Assembly (NCBI GenBank): GCA_003211205.1 | Contig: QCTJ01000003.1 | Coordinates: forward strand, 55,031 to 119,030 | Direction of reading: 5' to 3' | DNA: 64,000 nt | Source: Synechococcus sp. AG-673-F03 | GTDB taxonomy: Bacteria; Cyanobacteriota; Cyanobacteriia; PCC-6307; Cyanobiaceae | Shown: piece after piece, positions 32,801 through 46,741 of the stretch | How positions within the stretch are numbered: the stretch's first letter is position 1 | How the letters are laid out: each line of letters opens with the position of its first letter | Notes under the pieces: model-generated | The model's database searches: none | Told to the model about the DNA's origin: nothing | The model's input: only the letters and a program-made list of their open reading frames with translations | Position numbers and translations under genes: made by a program

Positions 32801-33464
32801 GATCCGTTGCGTGTAGCCAAAACGTAGTGCTGGCTTTCGATTACGGCAGTGGAAGCAAGTCTTGAGATGCGATCAGTTGCGTAGAGGGGTGTTTGTGAGC
32901 TATGTTTTTGGACTGCGCGGCAGGCGGAAGCCTGGAGCGCAGTCACTGAACATGAAGAGCGCGAGCTTGTAGTGTTTGGGGGTGCTTACAAGGCCAAGAG
33001 GGAGCGATCCCACGGTGTTGTAGGTTTCACAAGCGGTCGCGAGACCGCACCGCCAACCGTTCCTGAGAGGGAACGCGACGGCAGAACCTGGACAATCGAA
33101 AAGTTTAGGAACTGACGCTTTCATCGCGTCGAGTATCGAATGCTGAGCCGAAAGGTTTAGTGATTGAGCTTGATGAAAATGCGATGTAAGTGTGAGGTCC
33201 CGTCAACAATTTTTAGTTGCAAAGAAGCAACGTGCTTACAAGATTGAAAGTTTTCACGAGCTTTTGATGTTGTCGGTGTGCGCGTTGTGGAGCAACAACC
33301 GGATCTGAGATCCTGGAAAGTCACGAGGGAGAGATTCTAAGTGCACTCTTATGAACCCTTCTGTCAGAGGAAGGTGGTTTTAACTGCAATCAGTGCGCCA
33401 GTGCTGATGAGTGGGTAAAGCAAATCAGGTTGAAGAGGTGAAAGCCTTTAAGAGGACTTGATCT
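32801..33464. other. Upstream region and leader of the rRNA operon
   Basis: 664 bp without a convincing gene; short ORFs here have poor composition. It must contain the rrn promoter and leader and, on the other strand, the invertase promoter. Several compact inverted repeats lie at 32915-32945 (ggactgcgc/gcgcagtc), 33034-33049 (gcggtc/gaccgc) and 33058-33075 (cgttcc/ggaacg). A structured leader or a separate small RNA is possible. I cannot place the promoter reliably by eye. Confidence 0.6.
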
Positions 33465-34949
<1,485 letters not shown>

Positions 34950-35133
34950 CAGGGAAGACAAACAACGATTTTGATGTCTGAGTACTTAATTCTTAGGCCG
35001 AAATCCTGTCACCTTAGGTCGATCGGTACCTCAATTTTGAAGTCAAGAATGCATAGTGATATGAATTGCTTGATGAAGATTTTCAGTTCCTAAACTTTGT
35101 CTAGGTCACATCCCACAAGGGTTGAGTCTTCCT

Positions 35134-35207
<74 letters not shown>

Positions 35208-35216
35208 TTCGGTGTT

Positions 35217-35289
35217 GGGGGTTTAGCTCAGTTGGTAGAGCGCCTGCTTTGCAAGCAGGATGTCAGGAGTTCGAGTCTCCTAACCTCCA
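35217..35289 (+). tRNA. tRNA-Ala (TGC)
   Basis: 73 nt, 9 bp after tRNA-Ile. Acceptor GGGGGTT/AACCTCC, anticodon loop TTTGCAA with anticodon TGC, T-arm AGTTCGAGTCT. Ile then Ala in the spacer is the classic cyanobacterial rrn layout. Confidence 0.98.
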
Positions 35290-35681
35290 CTGATCGAACT
35301 CAATCTCCATCTTCTGAATGATGGAAGGTGAACTCGAATGTGATGTGATTTAGATGTGTCCGCTGGCATGACCCCAGCTTCCTGTCATTCCGAATTGATG
35401 TGAGTTATCACGATTTTTGGTTGATAAGATGCTGGGCTCGAACTGTTTAATCAGTTTGATGTTTAGCAGAACCTTGACAACTGCATAGGAAAAAGTCTGT
35501 AAGAATAAAGCATCTCTCATGGATACATCATTCTTTTCTAGGATGATGTCAATTCTTGAGCAAGAGCCGAGACTCCATAATGTTCTTCTAATTGTGTCGA
35601 GCAATTGGGAGTTTGATGATTGATTCAGCAATGAATCTTTCAGAATCTGTTTCAACAACAGCAAGCGTTTTGGAGATTAAT
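35290..35681. other. Spacer between tRNA-Ala and 23S rRNA
   Basis: 392 bp of rRNA-operon spacer with no gene. One short open frame on the minus strand has no coding character. It should contain the sequences that pair with the 3' flank of 23S to form the RNase III processing stem and antitermination boxes, which I did not delimit. Confidence 0.6.
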
Positions 35682-38547
<2,866 letters not shown>

Positions 38548-38662
38548 GATTTGGTTCTTGCCTGAGGCGATGATTTATTCAATTCAGACACATGATTAAC
38601 AATGAAAATTGTTGATGATGTCCTATGCAGTTCTCAGGGTTCAACCTTGGGAATGTTTTCTA

Positions 38663-38781
38663 TCCTGGTGTCCATAGCGTTGTGGAACCACTCCGATCCA
38701 TCTCGAACTCGGTTGTGAAACGCAGCAGCGGCGACGATATTTGGGGGGTAGCCCCCTGAGAAAATAGCTCGATGCCAGGTA
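38663..38781 (+). rRNA. 5S ribosomal RNA
   Basis: About 118 nt: TCCTGGTGTC at the 5' end pairs with GATGCCAGG at the 3' end; the internal CCACTCCGATCCATCTCGAACTCGG-type block (positions 38690-38715) is the 5S signature. Followed by an intrinsic terminator. Confidence 0.95.
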
Positions 38782-38810
38782 AAACATTTCTATCACGCAT
38801 GTGATGCGAA

Positions 38811-38842
38811 GAAAGCCACCCCATCAAGGGTGGCTTTCTTTG
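38811..38842 (+). terminator. Terminator of the rRNA operon
   Basis: An 11-bp stem (38811-38821 with 38828-38838, gaaagccaccc/gggtggctttc), 6-nt loop, followed by a T-rich stretch. Ends the rrn operon; it may also serve convergent mtnC, whose stop is at 38877. Confidence 0.88.
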
Positions 38843-38876
38843 TGCTCTGACGCGCTAGTGCTGTTGTCAGGTTTAA

Positions 38877-39635
38877 TTAGCGTTGGTTGTTATGCGCTGT
38901 ATTGATCTTCTCGAGATCGATATCACAAAGTTGTTCTGCGACTGCGTGGTCGCCAGGGTCTTGATGCTGATTGCTTGCGCGCAGGCAGAATACAGTGCTC
39001 ATGCCTGATTGACGGGCTGCATCGCATTCGCCTGGGTGATCGCTGATAAACAGCACCTGGTTGGATTGAACGCCCAGTTTTTGCGCAATGCTTGTATAGC
39101 TTTGATGATCAAGCTTGGGGCCTGTGCGTGTATCAAACCAGTAGTCAAAACGATCCGTGATGTCTCCTTCATTGGTATGGGCGTAGAGGAGTTTTTGGGC
39201 CTGAATGCTGCCTGATGAGTACACGGCAAGCGTGATTCCTTTGCATTTCCAGCTGTCGAGTTGTTTGCATACATCGCTGAATAGAGGTGATATCAGTTCG
39301 CCTGATAAGTAGCCTTGCTCCCAGATCTTTCCTTGCAATTCCTTGAGTGATGTTGACTTCCTGTCTGATTGAATCAGGTGCTGCAAATAGTCTTCCACCT
39401 CTCTTGTTGATGGAGGTTTCTGAATAGTTTGGCTCAGCATTCTTTTGCTGGTTGGATCCGAATCGTCCAGCCATTCAATGATGGCTTCTTGCAATAACGC
39501 ATCGATCTCAGCATCGCTAGATCTGGTCATCAACGCTGCGTTCAGATTCTTCTGCGCGAAAGGAAACAGCGTCTGGCTGACAAAGTCGACGGGACAGGTT
39601 GTTCCTTCGATATCCAGAAGGATGACCCGAATCAT
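38877..39635 (-). CDS. mtnC: Acireductone synthase (enolase-phosphatase E1)
   Basis: A bifunctional HAD enzyme of methionine salvage that converts diketo-methylthiopentyl phosphate to acireductone. 252 residues, starting MIRVILLDIEGTT: the nucleophile motif DIEGT is at residues 8-12. VYSSGSIQAQKLL (motif II) and LFISDHPGECDAARQSG (motif III) follow. The ATG overlaps the mtnB stop (ATGA). With mtnB on the same strand it forms a two-gene operon; the next enzyme, mtnD, is 14 kb away. Confidence 0.93.
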   Translation of the reverse strand: MIRVILLDIEGTTCPVDFVSQTLFPFAQKNLNAALMTRSSDAEIDALLQEAIIEWLDDSDPTSKRMLSQTIQKPPSTREVEDYLQHLIQSDRKSTSLKELQGKIWEQGYLSGELISPLFSDVCKQLDSWKCKGITLAVYSSGSIQAQKLLYAHTNEGDITDRFDYWFDTRTGPKLDHQSYTSIAQKLGVQSNQVLFISDHPGECDAARQSGMSTVFCLRASNQHQDPGDHAVAEQLCDIDLEKINTAHNNQR

Positions 39636-40243
39636 TGTTGACTCCGCATGAGTGATTGTCTCCAACTGAGTTCCAAGAGGAATTCCAGGATTTCGGTATG
39701 GCGACGAGCTTCGTTCAGGTTGTCGCCCCATGCGTAGAGGCCATGACCTGAAACCAACAGCCCATTGGGAGCTTCGCTCAACCGTTCGGCTGCCGCTTCG
39801 CTCAGTGCCTGTAGATCCTGACTGTTGGCAATGATCGGTACGTTGATACTGGTGTCATGGGTTGTGACTCCTTTCAGGCCCTTCAACATCTCCCATCCCT
39901 CAAGAGTCACGCTGCCTCGCTTCAGCTCCGTTTTCGACAGCAGCGTTCCTGATAAGGAATGGGTATGCAGCACGGCCCCAGCTCCGCAACAGTGAATGAT
40001 GCGCAGATGCAGCAGGGTTTCTGCACTTGCTTTGCCAGCTCCCCGGGTGACGTCACCGCTGCTGTTCACTTCGATCAGTTCTTCGGGGTGGACGGATCCC
40101 TTGTCGACGCCGCTGGGGGCCATCAACAGTCGCAGTGGCTCATGCGCCACCACAAGGCTGAAATTGCCTCCAGTGCCATCGCACCAACCCCGGCGATGCA
40201 GCAGTTTCATCGTGGCTGAGAGTTCTTCAGCAGCCTGAACCAA
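39632..40243 (-). CDS. mtnB: Methylthioribulose-1-phosphate dehydratase
   Basis: A class II aldolase-fold, zinc-dependent dehydratase of methionine salvage. 203 residues from a TTG preceded by GGGAGG at 10 nt; an in-frame TGA lies just upstream. Motifs: GWCDGTGGNFS near residue 20, the zinc His pair in VLHTHS near residue 94, and SGHGLYAWG near residue 165. The product passes to MtnC, whose gene overlaps by 4 nt. Confidence 0.92.
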   Translation of the reverse strand: MVQAAEELSATMKLLHRRGWCDGTGGNFSLVVAHEPLRLLMAPSGVDKGSVHPEELIEVNSSGDVTRGAGKASAETLLHLRIIHCCGAGAVLHTHSLSGTLLSKTELKRGSVTLEGWEMLKGLKGVTTHDTSINVPIIANSQDLQALSEAAAERLSEAPNGLLVSGHGLYAWGDNLNEARRHTEILEFLLELSWRQSLMRSQQ

Positions 40244-40295
40244 CGCTTTCGCGCCTCCCGCGTTTCATCCTTCTCCGTCCTATCGCACCCGAGAT

Positions 40296-41147
40296 TCAGG
40301 ATTGACAGCTGGGGCACCAATGGGTGCTGCGACCGGCAAGTTTCACCCGTTCAATGGCAGTGCCACAGTTCAAGCACGGCTGCCCGGTGCGTCGATAAAC
40401 CGCGGCTTGTCCTCCGTAATTGCCGTTGACGCCTTCAAGGTCTCGGAAATCGCTGAATGTTGTGCCACCAACGCCGATGCTGATCTCGAGCACATGCACA
40501 AGGCTGTCGCACACTTGCTCCAGTTGTTTGCGCTTGAGCCTGCCCGCCGGAGTTTGGGGTGCAATTCCTGCTGCAAACAAGCTCTCATCGGCATAGATAT
40601 TTCCGGCGCCTGCCACCAGTGATTGGTCCAGCAGGGCTGCTTTGATCGAGCGTGTTGATCCTTTCAGCTTCTTTTGCAAATAACCGGCATTGAACTCTTC
40701 ACTGAAGGGTTCCGGTCCTAGTCGCTTCAATCCGGTGATGATGGAATCGGTGGCTGTTCCCTGCGGAACCCACCACATCTCTCCGAAGCTGCGCACGTCG
40801 ACGAAACGAAGCTCCTGCTCCCTGGCATTCCAGAAGCGCGCCCGTGTGTGCTGGCAAGGTTCTGTGGGTTCTTCGTGCCACTGGAACTGGCCGGTCATGC
40901 GCAGATGCACTCCCCAGCAGCCACTGGGCTCGCCGGTGCTGGGATCCAACAGCTGGGCCATCAAGTATTTGCCGCGTCGACGCCACTCGCCAACGGTTTG
41001 ACCGGCAAGACCACGGCAAAAAGCTGTCGCGCCCCCAGGGCTGGCCACAGCACGCTCACGGAGGATTTCGGCCTCTTGAATAACAAACGATTGAAGACGG
41101 TTCGCCAGTCCCCGACGAACCGTTTCAACTTCCGGAAGTTCCGGCAA
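40296..41147 (-). CDS. mutM: Formamidopyrimidine-DNA glycosylase
   Basis: MutM (Fpg) excises 8-oxoguanine and formamidopyrimidines. 283 residues; N-terminus MPELPEVETVRRGL with catalytic Pro-2 and Glu-3, Lys in RRRGKYLM near residue 59, and a C-terminal zinc finger with C-x2-C pairs (QPCLNCG and HWCPSCQ). Full length. It follows psaE by 6 bp on the same strand, a pairing common in marine picocyanobacteria. Confidence 0.96.
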   Translation of the reverse strand: MPELPEVETVRRGLANRLQSFVIQEAEILRERAVASPGGATAFCRGLAGQTVGEWRRRGKYLMAQLLDPSTGEPSGCWGVHLRMTGQFQWHEEPTEPCQHTRARFWNAREQELRFVDVRSFGEMWWVPQGTATDSIITGLKRLGPEPFSEEFNAGYLQKKLKGSTRSIKAALLDQSLVAGAGNIYADESLFAAGIAPQTPAGRLKRKQLEQVCDSLVHVLEISIGVGGTTFSDFRDLEGVNGNYGGQAAVYRRTGQPCLNCGTAIERVKLAGRSTHWCPSCQS

Positions 41148-41152
41148 GAGAG

Positions 41153-41362
41153 TTAGGCCGGCTCGAGTTCGTCGAGCGCGAAGTTGTTGGTGTTGATGCC
41201 ACCGTCCGTACCCTGCAAGCCGTTGTAGTTGACCTGTTCAAACCTGACCACGACCGGGTAACGGATGCCAGATGTATCGATTGAGGCGACTTTGCCGACA
41301 TCGTTGAACCAGAAGGACTCAGGGCGCTTAATCCGCACCATGTCACCGCGGGAGATCGCCAT
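41153..41362 (-). CDS. psaE: Photosystem I subunit PsaE
   Basis: A 69-residue stromal subunit of photosystem I that helps dock ferredoxin and supports cyclic flow. [20 protein letters not shown], with an SH3-like fold and [12 protein letters not shown] near residue 38, is typical. Intact length. Lies upstream of mutM, divergent from the next gene. Confidence 0.97.
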   Translation of the reverse strand: MAISRGDMVRIKRPESFWFNDVGKVASIDTSGIRYPVVVRFEQVNYNGLQGTDGGINTNNFALDELEPA

Positions 41363-41518
41363 CGCTTCGTAGCAACTAAAAGCATATTTAGCGTATCTCT
41401 AGGTCTTTCCCTGGAGTGATGTTTCGTCACACAATGTCGCCCTGATCAGCTCTTTGCCGGTCCTACGCCATGCCAGCATCCAGCCTCCGGACTGCTGCCT
41501 GCCTTGCTGCCAACGAAT

Positions 41519-42541
41519 ATGGAAACTCCAGTTCTGGAGCTGGATCTGCCAGATCCTGAGCAGGACGACATCAGCACGATGGAGTTTCTGGCTCGCTTGG
41601 AACAGGCCTGGGCTGTATGTGACAAGTTCGATCTGCAGACCGAAATCTGGCGTGGAAAAATCCTCAAGGCCGTTCGTGATCGCGAAAAGAGGGGTGGAGA
41701 AGGACGTGGCGCCGGATTCCTGCAGTGGCTCAGGGAGCGAGAGATCAGCAAAACCCGGGCTTACGGATTGATCCAGCTTGCAGAGTCTGCGCAGGAGATG
41801 CTTGGCGAGGGGGTGCTCGAGGAGACCAGCGTCAATCAGTTTTCCAAACGCGCCTTCATGGAAACCGCTCAGGCGGCTCCGGAAGTGCAGCTGATGATCT
41901 CTGAAGCTGCCAATGAAGGACAGGAGATCACTCGCAAGCAGGTCCGACGTCTCACGGACGAGTTCATGGCCGCCACCAGTCCTCTGCTGCCAGAGGAAAT
42001 TCGGCAACGCACCCAGGAGAATCTGCTGCCCCCCAAAGTGGTTGCGCCGCTGGTGCGTGAGCTGGCCAAGCTGCCTGAGCCACAGCAGGATGATTTGCGC
42101 AAGGTGCTGCGCGATGAGCCCGAGCTTGACCGCATCAAGGATGTGACTCACACCGCTCGCTGGATCACCAAGGCGACGGAATCCAGTGTCGCCGTCCGTG
42201 CCTTTCAGCAGGGTGAGCTTGATCTCGAGAAGGCCATGCAGGAAGCCCAGCGGCTGGATGCACTCGGATTGCTTGCTGATGCAGTCGGTCAGGCTCAGTC
42301 CCTGGAATCGGCAGTACTCAAGCTGCATACGTCCTGGCGACGACTGGGTGGTTTGCAGGAACGGCTTTGGGTGGAAAGTGGCAGCAGTACTCCGTATCTC
42401 CGGGATGTGCTTTCGGCGCTGCAGAGTCTCAGCGGAGCGACGCTGCGGGTGTCTTTAGGTGAGTTGGCTGGGGGTAAGCGGGTGCGACTCCAGCTGGTTG
42501 AGGAATCACCGGATCAGCTGGATCCTCCTCCGCTCCCCTAG
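41519..42541 (+). CDS. Conserved cyanobacterial protein with ParB/DUF3102-like helical region
   Basis: A 340-residue soluble, mostly helical and charged protein. I start at the ATG of METPVLELDLPDPE; a TTG five codons upstream is less likely. Residues about 55-100 (GAGFLQWLREREISKTRAYGLIQLAE) resemble the helix-turn-helix part of ParB/DUF3102-type proteins, with FSKRAFMETAQAAPEVQLMI after it. The C-terminal third (LGGLQERLW, SLGELAGGKRVRLQLVEE) could be a separate small domain. I do not know its function. It sits between divergent psaE and recQ. Confidence 0.7.
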   Translation: METPVLELDLPDPEQDDISTMEFLARLEQAWAVCDKFDLQTEIWRGKILKAVRDREKRGGEGRGAGFLQWLREREISKTRAYGLIQLAESAQEMLGEGVLEETSVNQFSKRAFMETAQAAPEVQLMISEAANEGQEITRKQVRRLTDEFMAATSPLLPEEIRQRTQENLLPPKVVAPLVRELAKLPEPQQDDLRKVLRDEPELDRIKDVTHTARWITKATESSVAVRAFQQGELDLEKAMQEAQRLDALGLLADAVGQAQSLESAVLKLHTSWRRLGGLQERLWVESGSSTPYLRDVLSALQSLSGATLRVSLGELAGGKRVRLQLVEESPDQLDPPPLP

Positions 42542-42583
42542 ATCTGGGGCTCGGTAGGCTGAACACACCATCTGTGGAGTGCT

Positions 42584-44071
42584 TTGGACCTGCTGCTGGA
42601 TGCGCTCAAGCGCCATTACGGCTGGTCCGAGTTCCGGCCAGGGCAGCGTCCCGTTGTGGAATGCCTCTTGCAAGGGCAGGACTGCCTGGCGGTGCTGCCG
42701 ACTGGTGGTGGCAAGTCACTTTGTTTTCAGTTGCCCGCTCTGGTGAGATCAGGGCTCGTGGTGGTGATCTCGCCTTTGGTGGCTCTGATGGAGGATCAGG
42801 TTCTCCAGTTGAGACGTCGAGGCATCGCAGCGGCCTGTCTGCATGGAGGCATTGATCCAGTTCAGCGGCGACAGACGCTTTCGCAGCTCAGCAACGGATC
42901 CTTGCGGCTGTTGTATCTCGCTCCGGAGCGTCTGCAGGGTGCTGCCACCCGTTCCGTTCTGCAGGAGCACGCCGCTACAGGACAGCTGGTGGCGCTCGCT
43001 GTCGATGAGGCCCACTGCATCAGCGCTTGGGGCCATGACTTCCGCCCTGATTACCGCCGGCTGGGTGAGCTGCGAGCCCTTTGCCCAGGTGTTCCTCTGG
43101 TGGCGCTCAGTGCCACGGCAGCCCCCCGGGTCAGAGCAGATATTCTTCGGCTTCTGCATCTCAGGCGGCCGCTGATTCAGGTCGGATCGGCCCGACGTCA
43201 CAACCTCCACTACGCCATGCGCCGCCGGGTTGGGGATCCTTTGCAGGATGTGGTTAATGCGTTGGAGAATGCGCGTGGCGCTTGTTTGATTTACGCCCGC
43301 ACCCGTGTTTCGGTGGAGCGCTGGACAGAGCGACTCTGTGCCAACGGGATTCAGGCCATCGCTTATCACGCCGGTCTTGAACCTGAAGTTCGACATCGAG
43401 CGCTCGAGCATTTCCTGGGAGCGAAGGATCCTGTGTTGGTGGCCACGGTGGCGTTCGGTATGGGGGTGGACCGGTCGGATGTCGGTCTGGTGCTGCATTT
43501 GGATCTCCCGAGCACTCCGGAGGGCTATCTGCAGGAGTCAGGTCGTGCAGGGCGTGATGGCAAGCCAGCTCACTGCCTGGTGCTGTTCTCGCCGAGAGAT
43601 CGAACCAGCCTGGGATGGGCGATGCAGAGCGCTCTGCGCCGGTCATCCGCCAGCGATGCCGCCGAAGAATCGCGTCGCATTGAACTGGCGCAGCAGCAGT
43701 TGCGCCGTATGGAGGCTGTGGCAGAGGGAGAAACCTGCAGAGAACAAGCTCTGCTGCTGTCCGTCGGTGAACTGGTTCCTCCCTGTGGCCGCTGTGACCG
43801 CTGTCTTTCCAGCACCTCAAGTCAGGACTGGTCTGACCAGGCCACGGCTGTTCTGGAGTTGCTGGCGGAGGTTCACGGCACAGATTCCCGCAGACTGAGT
43901 GAACGACTCAATGCTGAAGAAGGTCGTTCGGCGCAATGGGGATGGCTGACGCGGCGGCTGGTTCAGGAGGAGTTGATCCATGAAACCGATGACGGCAGCC
44001 AGCGTCTGTATCTGAAGGAAAGTGGCCGCCGCTTTTTGCGTCAGCCCTGGCCTTTGCACTACGCCGCTTAA
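42584..44071 (+). CDS. recQ: ATP-dependent DNA helicase RecQ
   Basis: A 495-residue RecQ-family 3'-5' helicase from a TTG (MDLLLDALKRHYGW). Motifs: FRPGQ near residue 19, Walker A LPTGGGKSL near residue 40, DEAH as VDEAHCISAWGHDFRPDYRRLG near residue 138, motif V/VI VATVAFGMGVDRSDV and QESGRAGRDGKP. The zinc-binding region has CREQALLLSVGE then CGRCDRC. It ends soon after a short winged-helix part, without an HRDC domain, so it is shorter than E. coli RecQ. Role: recombination and fork repair. Confidence 0.9.
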   Translation: MDLLLDALKRHYGWSEFRPGQRPVVECLLQGQDCLAVLPTGGGKSLCFQLPALVRSGLVVVISPLVALMEDQVLQLRRRGIAAACLHGGIDPVQRRQTLSQLSNGSLRLLYLAPERLQGAATRSVLQEHAATGQLVALAVDEAHCISAWGHDFRPDYRRLGELRALCPGVPLVALSATAAPRVRADILRLLHLRRPLIQVGSARRHNLHYAMRRRVGDPLQDVVNALENARGACLIYARTRVSVERWTERLCANGIQAIAYHAGLEPEVRHRALEHFLGAKDPVLVATVAFGMGVDRSDVGLVLHLDLPSTPEGYLQESGRAGRDGKPAHCLVLFSPRDRTSLGWAMQSALRRSSASDAAEESRRIELAQQQLRRMEAVAEGETCREQALLLSVGELVPPCGRCDRCLSSTSSQDWSDQATAVLELLAEVHGTDSRRLSERLNAEEGRSAQWGWLTRRLVQEELIHETDDGSQRLYLKESGRRFLRQPWPLHYAA

Positions 44072-44078
44072 GCCGCGT

Positions 44079-45143
44079 TCAACCCTTTGCGGCCGTGCAG
44101 CGATCCTTCACGAGAGCCTTCTCGAATTCCGACTGGGGTGCAATCCAGTTTTTCCACTTCCCGTTGGCGCCAGTGGCATTGATTTTTTTGGCGGAGCAGT
44201 TCACCGCCACATAGAGCGACTGTCCATCGCTGTTCAGTGTCGGAGCCACTTCGCTCCCACCCATCGACTGCCAGTTCCCCCAGTCGACCTGAAGGGGGCC
44301 ATAGTTCCGCCAGGAGGCTGGTTTCGGTTGCACGCTTGTCGTTGTTGTTGTTTGGCTCGCCTTGGCAGTGGTCACAGGTTTGACAACTTTGGGCTTCGCC
44401 GTACTGGGTTTCACAGCCGCCGGTTTGGCAGCAGACGGCTTAACGCTTTCGGGTTTGGGTTGGACCTGTACTGGCTCCTGCTTGTCGGGTTGGCTTTCGG
44501 TCAGCAAGGGTTGCTGTTCAGCAGGTCTTGTCGTCTTGGCTGTGGATGTGTTGCTGGTGCTTTCGGCGGAGCGCAGCATTAGCTGGGTTCCGATATTGAC
44601 CTGATTGGGGTTCTCAATGGCATTGATGCTCACCAACGACGTGAGCGGGATGTCGTAGGCCTTAGCGATCTGGCTGAGAGTTTGGCCGCGGGCCACGGTG
44701 TGGGAGATGGCATTGGGTTTGGCCTGAATCGGCACAGGCTTGGCCGTGGGTTTGGGCTTGGCCTGAGGAAGCACCGCGTTGCTGGGCAGCTTCAGGGTCT
44801 GACCGATCTCAACATGGTCAGCACTCGACAGTCCGTTCAAGACCATTAACTGACGTTCACCGACTCTGTATTGCGCCGCAATGCCGCTGAGGGTGTCACC
44901 GGATTGCACGTTGTGACGACCCTTGCCTGCTGAAACGCTTCCAGGCAGTCGCAGTGTCTGGCCGGCCTCCACATGGTCCGAATTCCTGATTCCGTTGAGG
45001 CGCATCATGCTGTTCATCGACACGCCGTAGCGAGCCGCAATATCAGAGAGGGTCTCCCCTGACTGAACCGTCACGTTGGCGGCATGACAGGCGAGTGGTG
45101 TCAGAGCCATCGCGGCAAGGACGGTCAGGAGAGTGCGGCGCAT
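44079..45143 (-). CDS. LysM-repeat cell-wall protein
   Basis: A 354-residue secreted protein. A signal peptide (about residues 1-21, ending CHA) precedes three LysM domains at about 23-68, 78-121 and 145-190, each with the SGETLSDIAARYGV-type start and an INAIENPNQVNIGTQL-type end. A Pro/Lys/Thr/Ser-rich linker (about 195-275) leads to a ~75-residue C-terminal part with two Cys (VNCSAKKIN and KDRCTA). LysM binds peptidoglycan; no hydrolase domain such as NlpC/P60 or M23 is visible. Convergent with recQ, 7 bp between stops. Confidence 0.85.
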   Translation of the reverse strand: MRRTLLTVLAAMALTPLACHAANVTVQSGETLSDIAARYGVSMNSMMRLNGIRNSDHVEAGQTLRLPGSVSAGKGRHNVQSGDTLSGIAAQYRVGERQLMVLNGLSSADHVEIGQTLKLPSNAVLPQAKPKPTAKPVPIQAKPNAISHTVARGQTLSQIAKAYDIPLTSLVSINAIENPNQVNIGTQLMLRSAESTSNTSTAKTTRPAEQQPLLTESQPDKQEPVQVQPKPESVKPSAAKPAAVKPSTAKPKVVKPVTTAKASQTTTTTSVQPKPASWRNYGPLQVDWGNWQSMGGSEVAPTLNSDGQSLYVAVNCSAKKINATGANGKWKNWIAPQSEFEKALVKDRCTAAKG

Positions 45144-45221
45144 GCATGAGCGTTGGCTGGGCGAAAGATAAGGTGCCTCCCGTTCAGCGCCAGTGCTGTT
45201 CTGAACTTGTTGTCCCGTCCT

Positions 45222-46622
45222 TCAGCTCAAGAGGCGACGGAATGTTTCTGGCTTGAGGGTGTAAGGCGGATAGCGCTGAGGCAGATCAAGCCAAAATGGA
45301 CGCCTCAGAACCGATCGCTCGTGGGAAAAGGTTCTGAATCCCGCTTCGCCGTGATGGGCTCCCATCCCGCTGGCTCCCACGCCACCAAAGGGCAGATCTG
45401 GGACGCCACATTGCATCAACACGTCGTTGAAACACACACCGCCTGAATGGGTGCTGCGTAGGACGAGTTCCTGATCACGATCGTCACCGCCAAATAAATA
45501 AAGCGCGAGTGGTTTGTCCTGCTTCTGGATCCTCTGAATGGCGTCATTCAGGTCGTTGATCTCCAGCACAGGCAGCAGCGGTCCAAACAGTTCGTCGGCC
45601 ATCAGCGGATCCTGTTCGTCTTGAACGGCGATCAACGTCGGTGCAATCCGGCGTCTGATGGGGTCGCATTCACCCCCGAGCAGCACGCGACCATCATCGT
45701 TGGCTTGCTTCAACAAAGCCTCCAGTCGGCCGTAATGACGGTCATGAATCAGACTCGCCAGTGATTTGGATTCGAGTGGATCGCTGCCGTAAAGCTTCAG
45801 CCGTTCCTCGGCGATGGCTTGTAGCAGAGGCGCACGCATCTCTGATTGGACAAGCAGATGATCCGGCGCGATACAGGCCTGACCCGCATTGAATCCTTTC
45901 CCCCAGACCAGCCTGCGTGCCGTGATGGACAGATCGGCACCAGGCAGCACGATCGCAGGGTTTTTGCCGCCGAGCTCCAGAGTGACCGGCGTGAGATTGG
46001 CGGCGGCTCCCTCCAGCACTTTTGCGCCAATTCGCCCCCCTCCGGTGAAGAAGATGTGGTCGAAGCGTTGTCTAACCAGTTGAGCCGCAACAGCTCCATC
46101 ACCATTTACGACCTGAATCACATCAGCTGGGAAGTGCTCTGGCACGAGCCTCTCGATGAGATCGGCTGTTGCTGGGGCATGTTCGGAAGGTTTGATTACG
46201 GCGGTATTGCCCGCTGCAAGAGCGCTCACCAAGGGCCATAACGTGAGACTGAACGGCAGGTTCCAGGGACCGATGAGCAGCACGCATCCGAGTGGTTCGC
46301 GGATCAGCCTGGCCCGGCCGGGCTGCTGCACAAGCGGCACGCGGATTCGGCGTGGACGCATCCAGGTGCGCAGACGACGTTCAGCGAGTTTGAGTTCCTG
46401 CAGCAGGGTCACAACCTCGGCCATTCCTTCCAGGTCGGGTTTGGCAAGGTCGTGGCGAAGGGCCTTAAGAATCTCTGGCTCGTGTTGTGTCACGAGCTCA
46501 CGCAGGCGCTGAAGCTGTTCACGACGCCAAGCTTCAGGCCTGGTGATTCCCTCCAGCACGGGTTGTCGCAGACGGTCCAGGTCGGTTTTGGTAAAGGGGC
46601 ATGCAGCGTTGGCCTGGACCAT
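45222..46622 (-). CDS. Aldehyde dehydrogenase (class 3-like)
   Basis: A 466-residue NAD(P)-dependent aldehyde dehydrogenase, close in length to class 3 and fatty-aldehyde enzymes. Motifs: IGPWNLPFSLTL near residue 105, the Rossmann FFTGGGRIGAKV near residue 185, catalytic Glu in TLELGGKNPAIVLPG near residue 208 and catalytic Cys in GFNAGQACIAPDHLL near residue 242. I start at MVQANAACPFTK; an ATG 11 codons upstream is possible. In cyanobacteria such enzymes detoxify or oxidise fatty aldehydes. Divergent from the TreS-like gene. Confidence 0.88.
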   Translation of the reverse strand: MVQANAACPFTKTDLDRLRQPVLEGITRPEAWRREQLQRLRELVTQHEPEILKALRHDLAKPDLEGMAEVVTLLQELKLAERRLRTWMRPRRIRVPLVQQPGRARLIREPLGCVLLIGPWNLPFSLTLWPLVSALAAGNTAVIKPSEHAPATADLIERLVPEHFPADVIQVVNGDGAVAAQLVRQRFDHIFFTGGGRIGAKVLEGAAANLTPVTLELGGKNPAIVLPGADLSITARRLVWGKGFNAGQACIAPDHLLVQSEMRAPLLQAIAEERLKLYGSDPLESKSLASLIHDRHYGRLEALLKQANDDGRVLLGGECDPIRRRIAPTLIAVQDEQDPLMADELFGPLLPVLEINDLNDAIQRIQKQDKPLALYLFGGDDRDQELVLRSTHSGGVCFNDVLMQCGVPDLPFGGVGASGMGAHHGEAGFRTFSHERSVLRRPFWLDLPQRYPPYTLKPETFRRLLS

Positions 46623-46741
46623 GACGAGGATGAGCGTGCTGTCTATGCAGGCCATGCTCGCAGTTTCGAGAGCTCAACCGTTGGTGCGGGGATGACGATG
46701 AGCACGATCGCCATTACACCGTGATCAGAGGCAACGGCCTG

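Noticed and set aside
32900..33124. 74-codon ORF in the rRNA upstream region
   Set aside because: Poor composition and overlap with structured repeats; no ribosome site.
35350..35664. 104-codon minus-strand ORF in the tRNA-Ala to 23S spacer
   Set aside because: It lies in spacer that belongs to the rRNA precursor and has no coding character.
41399..42328. Long minus-strand open frame of 309 codons opposite the conserved cyanobacterial protein
   Set aside because: It is the antisense shadow of a gene with strong codon bias. The product is Leu/Gln/His-rich with no domain, and the plus-strand frame has clear protein-like pattern.
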